From Acanthopleura granulata (taxonomy: Eukaryota; Mollusca; Polyplacophora; Chitonida; Chitonidae), in the NCBI GenBank assembly GCA_016165875.1, contig JABBOT010000031.1, forward strand, positions 1,778,878 to 1,842,877: 64,000 nt of DNA. The letters run 5' to 3'. Made by a program: the position numbers and the translations under genes. The notes beneath the pieces were generated by a model. The model did no database searches and was not told where the DNA came from. It saw only the letters and a list, made by a program, of their open reading frames with translations. This document shows, piece after piece, positions 35,801 to 47,800 of the stretch (position 1 is the first letter of the stretch; each line of letters starts with the position of its first letter).

Positions 35801-38800
35801 ATACACGTAGATGTGAGGCTGGTGTGACAGTGTGCCTACCTGTAGGTGTGTGGCTGGTATGGCAGTGTGCCTACCTGTAGAAGTGAGGTTGGTATTTCTG
35901 TTTGCGTACTTGTAGATATGTGCCTGGTATGACAGTGGACATACCTGTAGATTTTAGGCTGGTATGACTGCAGACATACCTGTAGATGTGAGACTGGTAT
36001 GGAAGTGGACATACTTGTATCTGTGAGGCTGGTATGGGAGTGGACATTCCTGTGGACCTGAAGCTGGTATGGGAGTGGGCAAACTGGTAGCTGTGGTTCT
36101 GGCATGACAGTGGACATACTTGTACATGTGAGGCTGGTATGGCAGTTTGCGCAGTTGTAGATGTATGGCTGGTATGACAGTGGACATGCCTGTAGATGTG
36201 AGGCTGGTATGACAGTGGACATACCTGTAGATGTGAGGCTGGTTTGAGAGTGAACATGCCAGTGGATTTCAGCCTGGTTTGGGTGTGGGCGTACTTGTAG
36301 ATGTGAGCCTGGTATGGCGATGGTCGTACTTGTAGATGTGAAACTGGTATGACATTGGACATACCTGTAGATTTGAGGCTGGTGTGACAGCGGACATACC
36401 TGCAGATGTGGGGCTGGTATGGCAGTGGGCATATTTGTAGATGTGAGGCTGGTATGGCAGACGACATACTTGTAGATATGAGGCTGGTATAGCAGGAGGC
36501 GTATTTATAGATGTGAGATTGGTACGACAGTGTGCGTATTTATAGAAGTAAGCCCAGTATGGCAGTTGACATACTTGTTGATGTGAGTCTGGTATGGCAG
36601 TGGACATGCCTGTGGGTTTGAGGCTGGTTTGGGAGTGGGCATACTTGTTGATGTGAGGCTGGTATGGCAGTGGACATACCTGTGGGTTTGCGGCTGGTTT
36701 GGGGGTGGGCATACTTGTTGATGTGAGGCTGGTATGGCAGCGGACATGCCTGTGGGTTTTGAGGCTGGTTTGGGAGTGGACATACTTGTTGATGTGAGGC
36801 TGGTATGGCAGTGGACATGCCTGTGGGTTTTGAGGCTGGTTTGGGAGTGGGCATACTTGTTGATGTGAGGCTGGTATGGCAGTGGACATGCCTATGGGTT
36901 TGAGGCTGGTTTGGGAGTGGACATACTTGTTGATATGAGGCTGGTATGGCAGTGGACATGCCTGTGGGTTTGAGGCTGGTTTGGGAGTGGACATGCCTGT
37001 GGACGTGACTCTGGTATGACACAGGACATGAATGTGGATTTGAGGTTGGTAGGACAGTGGACATGCCTGTAGGTGTGAGGCTGATTGGGAGTTGGCATAC
37101 TTGTAAATGTGGGGCTGGTAGGACAGTGGACATAACTGTAGATGTGAGGCTGCTATTTCAGTGGACATAGTTGTAGATGTGAGTCTGGTATGGCAGCGAA
37201 GATACCTGTATATGTGACCCTGGTATGGCAGACGACATACTTGTAGATATGAGGCTGGTATAGCAGGAGGCGTATTTATAGATGTGAGATTGGTATGACA
37301 GTGCGCGTATTTATAGAAGTAAGCCCAGTATGGCAGTTGACATACTTGTTGATGTGAGGCTGGTATGGCAGCGAAGATACCTGTATATGTGACCCTGGTA
37401 TGACAGGGGACATACTTGTAGATGTGAGGCTGGTATGACAGGGACATACTAAGCCTGTTATTGCAGTGGACATTATAAGTTATCCATGTGTTGAGAAAGG
37501 TGTACGGATACTTTAACCCTGGGTGCGAAACGTTGAGCCGCAGGTGAAGGGCTGACATTTTACCCCCAGGGTTTAAATCCCCATGTACCCTTCAACACGC
37601 AGATAACGATTTTGCCCCTGCAGTTTTCATCAAATATAAAACCGTTCTTATGTGTGTAAAGATGACCTACAAAAAAGCTACGCAAGCCACTTCCACCGCA
37701 GACACGCGGCCCTGTTATTGTAACGTGACATCACAATGACATGTCAAGGAATGTAATGTCACAAAACAATGGCGCCTGCGCGAAGCGGCTCATGCAAATG
37801 TTTGCACAGCAGTTCTTTTTCTCATTCCCTTGTGAACTTAAAAATATATCGATCAATACCTATAAATAAATTCAAAGACAAATGCAAACTATTTTGTTCC
37901 GCAACATGTTCAACAAAGCCTTTACACGCACCAATGCGGTCGCTGTGAGTTCAAGTCCAGCTCATGCTGGCTTCCTCTCCAGCCGTCGAAGGTTTGCAAG
38001 CAAGCTACGGATGGTCGTGGGTTTCCCCCGGGCCCTGCCCGGTTTCCTCCCACCATAATGCTAGGCGCCGTTGTATAAGTGAAATATTCTTGAGTACGGC
38101 GTAAGACACCCATTAAATAAATAAATAAATTTATTTGTGATACAAGTGGGAGTTTATTTTTTCGAAAGGGGGCTGTGCAAATTTTATCAATAAAAGTCAC
38201 CATGAGAACGCAACAATGTTCTCTCGTGACGTAACAAGTGCAGTCAGCCAACAGTTGAAATTTTTACTGGCGCCAGGCTGCGAGTTTGAACAGTGCTGTA
38301 CAGAAAATTGTAAGACACATGTTGTTAAAAGTTGAGTGAGACATTAATCCAGATGATGCAAAATCAATGGGATTTAGTTGCTATGCAGCTGCCTGAAAGA
38401 GGACACGCATAATGGTTTTGTTTTGAACAGAAGAAGTGGACAAAATTTGCTTGATTTGGAATGGTAAGGGATAGCTTGGGGAAGTTCTTGTGATTGCGCC
38501 ATCAGTGACTTGCAGGGGGATAACCATGCTAAGCACAGTATGAGCACAGTGGAAAATACTAATGGTCTTCTGCTTTGTGAAGCATTCCCTAATATAACTT
38601 GGCGCGGAACTTTCATTTTTTTAGCCGCTCATATACATTATGTGTTGCTACTCGAACACACGCAATACACCGCACAGACAGGTCAGTGGCTTGTGTAAAG
38701 GCCTTAGCAGAACAGTAAGTTTTTGTAGTTTTAGTACGATTTCCACTGATGCCCAAAATGAACAGAATGAAATGGCACTGTTTTAGGGATGTAGCTGTGA

Positions 38801-41800
38801 TGAATTAGAGCATACTTTGCAATGTCTTCATCCGTGCTAACTTTAAAAGAAACTGAAGAAATTTGAGTCCAAGACTTACAAAAATAGAACGATATTTTTT
38901 TCTTTTAAACTACGGTCTACAGCTTATTTACATAAATAGAGAGTAAAAATTGTTTGTTTGAATTCATTTTTGTATTGAAAACCGATGTAGGGCAGCCAAG
39001 AAATGCATGCTTTTATGCAAACATCACCAAATCTTTTTGAGGTAAGAGTAGTGCTTACGGGCGGCGGGGTGTAAATATATTTTATTCTCAGCTGAGGTAT
39101 CAACTGAAAAAAAATCAGCCAATGGGAATAGATAATCACGGGTGTTGTAAGGCCATACTTGTAGATGTGAGACTGGTAAGGCAGTGAACATTCTTGTACA
39201 TGTCAGCCTGGTAAGGCAGTGGATGTTCTTGTACTTGTGAGGTTGCTATGGAAGTGGACATACTTGTAGATGTGAGCCTGGTAAGGCAGTGGACGTTCTT
39301 GTACATGTCAGCCTGGTAAGGCAGTGGATGTTCTTGTACTTGTGAGGTTGCTATGGAAGTGGACATACTTGTAGATGTGAGCCTGGTAAATCAGTGGACG
39401 TTCTTGTAGATATGAGGTTGCTATCACAGTGAGCATACTTTTAGATTTGAGTCTGGTATTGCTGTGGTCAAGCTTGATGATGCAGGGGTGGTATGACTGT
39501 GGACAAATTCGTTACTAACAAAAGCCTGACGATGGTGCTCATAGATAGATTGTTTCTATGCATAGACATGTGGCGTAAATGAAACTGTTAAACATCAAAT
39601 ACAGTTTAGGCGACAAACGAAAGACAATCTCCATAATGTTGTTGATTTCTTGATGTGTGTGGAACTGTTGTAGATACACGAGGAAGCATTCGAGAGACAG
39701 CACGTGTGTCCACACAAACGGAGGCCAATGAGATGTTTTTGGATAAACTGAGACACAGCAATGGAGAAGGAGAATGGTTAATCTTTATAACCTGTTTGGA
39801 CGAGCTTGGTAAGATATTTTCATAACTATTCGGCAATAAGCACATTGATGAGGAAACAGCACCATTATAAAATAACAGGGTATAACTGTATTTTTCTTTA
39901 ATTAATTACCCTGCAGGGAGTGTGATTTGTTGCAATTCAGGTCATTTACAAAACCAGTTAAAATAAAACCTGGACTGAGGTGAACTGACAAAACGCAATA
40001 TTTGACCAGTTACGTCTGACTATTTACCAACTGTTCCACTTCCGTCGCAACTTTGCTTATGTTCTGTCTGTTGTCAGTTTATCTCAGTGAGGATTCATTT
40101 CTTTCTGATCGTACAAATGCTTCAGTAGGAAAGCTTTGCACACACCAAGCATCAGCGCTTTAGCGTAAGTCAGTGTAATTCATGTAATTACGATTTACTA
40201 CACGTGACTGGTCTAGTGGTATATCCACAGTGTAACATAGGTAAGACAGAATTTCTCCGCCTGGATCCACAAATTGCATTATGTCGACGTTTGAAATTTT
40301 GACTCAGCCATGCAAGTGGAAAATCATTTTGTGGAATCAACTTTCATGAATACATGAATGATCGTAATGCATGATTCATTACATTTAAAGAAAGAAGCAA
40401 AATTGTTTTGTCGAGTAAATACATTCATTCAACCCTCTTGTCACTATTTCTATTTACATGTGACTAATTTCTTACCCTTTAATGACATATTATAGATCTG
40501 ATCAAGTGCTATCCTCCATTCATTGCAAAAGCCCCATCACCCCCAGGCACACAAAAGGATATTTTGTTGACAGGATTTTCATAGATTTAAAGGCCTTCTT
40601 TCTGGAAACAGGAAAAGATTTCTTTATTTGTTTATTAGGACCTGCTTATTTGTGAATTTGTTTGATGTTGGTTTACTCATTTATTCACTATGCTCACAAT
40701 TTTTCACTGAAGCGATATAAGTGGCCAGGCTTATGGGTGGAGGCCACCTGAATGCTTAGATTTAACTTTAAAAATTTGCCTACTACCTTACAAATCTCAT
40801 GACTACAAATGGATTCTGACTGGCAACCTCCTTTATCAGTTGCGGTTATACAGTTTCAATACTTTAAGTGACTAAGCCAGAAACGGTCGCTTTTAATGGT
40901 TTAGTAAACGAGGTAACTTTTTTGCCAGGTTACCGTCTGCTGAGGGAAATCTTGACGGGAGAACCGGACATTGCCGAGATCGAGCGCAGTGAGAGATTTC
41001 TGGAATTCTTAACGCCTAAGGTCAAAGATAAGATAGATCCCATTCTTCTTCTGCCATGCCTCTACAGAGATGGGTATATAGACCAATCCGACAAACAGGC
41101 AATCGAGTGCAGTCGTGAAAACAAAGGCAAAATAGCAGGAACTGAACTGTTGCTGAATTGCGTTCAGCGTCTGAAGAAGGATGTGTGTTCTGGCCTTCGG
41201 GCAGCTTTTCGGGAAAATAACATGAAGGGAGTCATTGAGGAGATGGGTCGGTGTTATGATGGTTAGTCTTGTTTTTTCTCTGTTTCTTGGGGCTTTTTAC
41301 TTCTGCGCCAATATTGTCGAAGTGGTCTCCTACATACCGTCTGACAGTGTGCCCATATCGTAGTAACGCTGCGTTTACCAAACTTAGGCACATCTAGCCA
41401 TTTTCGGTGGCTTTTTGCAGATATTTTGCTTTGACTGAGTAAATGTAGATGTGGATTTTTTAGGTTGTTTATAGGATTAGTTTATGTGAAATTGTTATTA
41501 CAGAAACTTTTTTATTGTTACAATTGCTCTTTTTAGTGCTAGAGTAAATATTAAACTTGTAATGTCACAAGAACTTCTTGTAAAGGAGATAATAAAATTA
41601 TGCTATGTTATGAATTTCGTAAAGTTCAACATGGACTTGAATCGTTTAACTGCAATTTGCTCAGATTAAAGAATCTAAAAACAAAGAAAGGAAGTTTATC
41701 GTCTTTCCACTCATGCCAGTATAACTTTATGGGTTTCTTACACTTTCCATAGCAATTTACTTTAACATTAGTATGTCGTACATGGGGAAAGACTCCCAGC

Positions 41801-44800
41801 AACCTGTGAATGGTCGTGGAGCTTCCTCTTACAATAATGCTAGAAAAAGAGGATTCTTTCAGCATTTAATCGGAGGTAACTTCTCCGCTGTAATGTTGCT
41901 TTTAGAGGGATATTTAAGAAAAAAATGAATGACGCGTCAGCGGGTACGCGTGTCTTTTCATAGTGATTGTTGACACGTTGACGCAAGCAGTGAAGAGGGA
42001 AAACCGAGTAAAACGGTGTGGACAGTTTACGGCTGTGTTTTTCTCAAAATGTTTTACAGCCGGTTATTCCAACGGCAATGGGTTTAACAGTAACAGGTTT
42101 TAGTGTCCTTCGTAAAGTGTTCCTGAGATTTACAGGCGTGGGTGTTGGAGCATTGGTTGTTGTGACGTCGCTCACCATGACAAAATACAGCCTGACCTGG
42201 AAGCTAGGCCAAACACTTTCATAACCAGGAAGTGTGGTCCACACCCCATTAAATCTTACCATTCCTTTGAAGCGGGATATAGTTGGTGAACCTTGGGATC
42301 CCCCTTTCGGTTTGAATTGAATGGAAAAAAATTTGGATTGACATATGAACATAAGCTTATCCGAAAATACACAGCACTCGCTTCAAAGCTCCATTTTTCC
42401 TGACATTAATTTGATGCTATTGAATATGTCACGAAATTGTTCGTGGAAACATTGAACATACCTGATTCGTGCCTGTCTTCGACAGGTCATCTGTATGCGT
42501 CCTCACCCGCTGTGTGCCTACATAATCTTGCTGATTAAAGGGGAATGTCAAATGATCCCCGTACATTCGTCCGAGATAATAACAGGCAATGAGTAAAAAC
42601 CTTCGGAATATTTTCTCTTTTATGGTTATGACATTGTTTATGGTTATGACATTATTTATGGCTTTGAGGTATATTTCTTGTACATGTGAGGGAGCTCTCA
42701 GGATTATCCGGTTTTCTCAACAGCTTACGAACTTGTGTGTTTATCATAGGGTAAAGATTATACAAGTGTTTGCAATCAGCTAACCAGTAAATACTTCTGT
42801 GTTGTTTCGCCCTTCAACATAGAGTTTCTAGAGCGAGATGATGGTGATGGAGATCCCTCTTTGACTGCATCATTGTCCAGATTGGGTCTGGGTGGTTCAT
42901 TCAGAAGACGCTCAGGCCTCGGGAGCGGCGGCCTATCTGATGAGGAGGAGGCGGCCTTATCACCGCCAGGTCAGCATGCCTTACTCCAGAAGGTGTAGGA
43001 ATTTTCCAGTAGCTGTCCAAAAGATGGTTGAATGCGTGAATTTATTTATAATATGGCAGTAGTCGCTAATAAGAAAAAAAATTGGGAAATTGTTTACCAC
43101 TATAGTGTGTACCATTTTTATGTGTATGTTAAATGTAAAGTTTTGTGAAGTGATGTTAAAATAGACATTGCGCTTGTTCACAATCTACTTACGGGAAATA
43201 AATATTTCTTAAACCGAATGAAAACTTTGCCGGAAGCAACTTTCCGAGTTTGACGATGTTTCTCAAGAGATAATCATATTGTATGATGTTCTTTTGGTGT
43301 CGAGTTTGAAAAATATTGACGACTGACATTAACAGCTTAAATGATGACAGGAGTAATTGTATATGCCTCACCTAAGTCTTGCTAGCTGATATGTATTTTT
43401 GAGTGACTTAATCCACTGATCGTATTGGATTAGCCCCTTAGACATAACAACTGGTCTCTTACGCAGGACACGAGAACAGTTGTAACAGTTAATCCTGAAT
43501 GGGCATTATTCGTGCATAACATAAGATCGAGGTTTACATTATTTTAAAGAAACAAACGCTATCTGTCTCAATCTTTGAAAACTGTGGAACCTGCCATGGT
43601 AGCAGTAGGTTCTTATCTCTCTTGTTCCAGGTAACTCAGATTGCTTTTATCCAAACATTCAAAAGAGGATACATGACTCGAGGTATCATTAAAATTAAAA
43701 CGATATGCAAGGGTAGAAAACTTTAACAGGGACACGGTGGTCTTCATAAGGCCGGCACACTTATTGTGTTCAGAAACTGATTTTCTTATCGAAAACACTT
43801 GTTTCAAATAAACAGCTTATTGTCTGTTTAGTTTTTCACTAGGGGCCTCCGTGGCAGACAGGGGTGACCCTGTGCAGTGACACAGGAGCCTCTCACTAAT
43901 GTGATCGCAGTGAGTTCAAGTCTCACTCATGCATAGTGGCTTCTTCCTCTCGCGTGGGAAGGCCTGCCAGCAACTTGTGAATGAAAGTGGGTTTCCCCCG
44001 GTCTCTGTCCAATTTCTTCCCATTATGTTGTTCGTCGTATAAGTGACACACAGACACCAATGAATAAATAAATTACTCTTTCAATAACGCGTAGATGAAA
44101 TTCTTGAGTTGTTTTTTTCCCTTAAATCGATTTACAGCTCGATTCGTATCGCCAACACTTTGCGAACCAAAAGATTTGACGCTAAACCAGTACCAGACAG
44201 AACTGTATTCTTCGGTGACGAGAGACAAGAACACCGTGATTATTTGTCCAGTAAAAAGTGGGAAACGTTTTGTGGCTTTCAAAGCTATAAAGGTGAGTTA
44301 TTGATGGATTATTCGTGCTTTTTTGTTTATTACAATTCACGTGGTCTAGTGGGCATTTTGCTTTTTAAAGATTTCTGAGAAACATACGGACGGTTTTTAC
44401 GACTCATTGAACTTTGGACGAAGGTTGAAGTCATTTACACCCATCTTTCATTTACTGGAAAGTTGCCAGGGCGTTTTCACGCTCATTCATAATTTCTTTA
44501 GACTTACATATCGCCTTGGGTAAGGTATCCTTAAAAAAAACCTTAAATTATTGTTTTAAATAAATGGAGTGATTGGTGCGTACTTTTTTTTTTTTGGCGC
44601 AGTGATCATTTTTTCCGCTCTGTAAATAATGCAAATTGTCTAGTGTTTTGTGTGCTTTTGTGTTTTCCAAAGGATCATCTCTACCTGGCTCCCAACCCTG
44701 ATGGAAAAGTGGCGTATTTAGTAACAAAAAAAGCTCTGGCGGACAAAGTGTTTAGAAGATGTCAAGTTTTTCTCGACGGGCTTCCTTCCGTTCAGATGGT

Positions 44801-47800
44801 AACTGGCTTATCTGGTGGTTGTTCATCGGATGTTCTGCGAGATAAAAGTGTGGTGATCGCAAAGGCGAAACTGTTTGAAAATGCCCTGAGTGAAGATATG
44901 GTTAAATGGACGGATTTCTCGATGGTGATTCTGGAGTTAGGCGTCGACTACTTCGACAAGCGAAAGCACGTGTATAAACAAATCATGAAGAGTTATCATC
45001 AGTTGAAAAGGTCATTACAGCCAACACAGCGTTTGCCCCAGGTATCTGTTTTGACATTAGCTTGGCTAGAGTGTTTATTTATTTATTTAATTGGCGTTTT
45101 ACGCTAGACTCAAGAATATTAACTTAACTGAATAAAACATTGTCAGAAAACACAGAAACACAAGGAAGCTCCCAGGCTCCGTCGACATTCCTTTCTTCCT
45201 GAGGAAATGAATAGTTACCATATGGCTGATGTCTCCTACCTCGCTAAAATTTGAATTGTTATTTACGTGTAACCATATGACATTTTGGTTTGTATATTGA
45301 ATGAACACAAAAAATGTTATCCGTCCATTTTGTGAGAATTACCAGGGGTCAAATCTACAAAGATGTAAAATTTTTGTAAGTACTACCACCCAAGTACCCA
45401 GTGATTGTGGGTGGGTTGGGATTGTGCTTTTATGATATTTCACCTACATTTTCGTCACATGGGTTGCATCTCGAAGTTACGTTTTTTGTAATCATTTATT
45501 CCTGTTCTGTTTGGCAAGATACTTGTGCTGTCGACGTCAATCTGTGGAAAATCCCTTTTGGAGGGCCTGTTTCCTACAGCGATGGAAACATGTGCTACGT
45601 TTGACATTCATGCTATTGCCCTGGTTCGAAACTGCATCAATTCTCTACGACAGCAAGTTTCTATTCCCCTTGTGGGTAAGTCACACGTTGCAAAACAGTT
45701 GAAATTAACGCATGTTGATGTTAATTGACCACATGTCGAAGTGAGGAAATTATCCTAGAAGCGTGCAGTTTTAGATAAACGTCAAACCCCTCTTTTAAAG
45801 TCCAGACACGGGCGTCCGTGAGTCAGTTGGTTAGCGCGCTAGAGCAGCGTAATGGCCCAGAACATCCAACCAATTTACCCGTGAATTCAAGTTCAGCTCT
45901 TCCTCTCCGGCTGTACGTGGGAAGGTCTGCCAGCAGCCTGAGGTTCGCCGCGAGTTTCCCCCTGGCTCTGTTCGGATTCCTCCTACCATAATGCTAGCAG
46001 CCGTCGTATGAGTGAAATATCCTTGAGCACGGAGTCAAACACAAATCAAATAAATAAATATAAAAGTAAATAAATAAATTTCAAATATGCCAGCTTTCGT
46101 AGGCGCGTTTTTCTTTTGTAAGATCCAAAAAAATAGGTACGAAATTAAACTAAATACATACACGGCTGGTCCATCGTTGGGATCTTCAGGCCGGCCAAGA
46201 GCTTTTCTGTAGACAGTTTTCTCTCCACGAAGAACAACCAGCAAAATTCCTGTTTTTTAATTTATTTGGAAATATTCAAAGATCGTATGTCTCTTCTGGT
46301 CATCTCCACCCATCGTTTGTGTAATTTGGATTGTGTATTTAGTGAGGAAATGAGAACTGCGTCTGTATGCATATTTAATATAGTGACAAGTATTACATAC
46401 AGACGTCAGACCGAAAGCTGCAGTATTTGTGATGGGCCTGCTGGCGACCGCTTGATCGCTGGGATACTCCTTCCTTTCCATGGCCTAGATTTCCAACCAC
46501 AGATCCTGTTCACATATCATTGACATGGCTGTGTTCCTTGATAATTTACCTTCATGCTACTGTATAATATACGCACAGATCGTCAAGTGTTGATACTCCA
46601 GAAAGGCCAGAGATCTCTTTTTCCCTTCTCAACACGCATAATCATCGAATGACACACTGCTCAGATCGTGTTCTTTCCCGTATAAGACACGAAACTACCC
46701 AATGTGACCCGTAGAATAAATCCATAATAATAGAGTTGCTTCGGTTTTGCACAATTTTGCTTGTCGCCTTCTCCATTACCCGATGGCTCACAGAAATATA
46801 CACTCGATGAGGTGACCGACTGCTCTGATCAGTGTTTATGTCATCGAATAATAGGCCATGCCATTGACTCCACACGTCACATTTGACTTGCATAACGATT
46901 CGTGTGAAGTAGGACAAGTAAGCCTTTGTTATCAGTGAGGACAGAGGTGAGAAGTTTTTGGGCGTTTTAGAGTATCAAGGCTTGACCATCTGTGTGTATA
47001 TTATACAGCAGCATGAAGACAAATTATCAAGTAACATAGCCATGGGAGATCTAGGCGATAGAAGCCAGGGAGTACCCCAGCGACCAAGCTTACGCCTTTT
47101 GGCTCTGACGTCCGCATGCAAAACCTGTGAGTATATTAAATATGTGTACACAGGCAGATCGTGTCGGTCTACGCCGACTGCAGAGTCTGATACTTTCCAG
47201 ATTGTGTCTTTTTCTTGTCCGACAACGGATAGTTAACTTAGCCATCTCGAGAGGAAAATGTGCATAGAAATGCGTGGAAAGGAGTTATTTCTGCCTTGAA
47301 ATAACCAACCGATTATGTAGTCATTCAACTGATCTTCCGTTAGTTCACACTTGTCTTCCCCAGACAGTGTAGGCGTATTGATTCCTTCGGGCCTCCAGTT
47401 TTCCACATTCTCAGTGGCATAAGTGTCATATGAGGTTAGGACATGTAGGCCTATTAGAAAAGCCACGTGCATTTAATAAAATCTAAATTATGTGAAAAGT
47501 CGGTGTGTTTGCGTCCTGTCTAAATGAGGTTATTTTGTTTTTCTGTAGAAAGGACAGCAAAACCCCCAAAACAGGACATTGGTTTTGAAAGGATCATTAA
47601 CCAGCTGATGTCAAAAGTAGAAGAGGTCATGAAGGAATACTATCAGTCCCTCAGTAAGTCATCAGGGCAAACTATTACTGTAACTAAGTAACAAGCATAG
47701 ACCCATTTTACTGGAATACAGACCCCAGAACGAGGCTGCAACGGCAGAGTTAGTCACAGAGTGCTACGTTGTAGATGCATTGTGGGTAACATCACGTCGC

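Noticed and set aside
32930..37475. CRISPR-like appearance of regular 35-bp units
   Set aside because: There are no unique spacers between units, the whole unit repeats with drift, and the genome is animal.
32918..37558. Long minus-strand ORFs (up to 429 codons) with CPLPYQPHIYKYVHCHTS-like repeats
   Set aside because: They are the 35-bp minisatellite read in stop-free frames. The same array is open in all three minus frames, and there is no start, splice or domain evidence.
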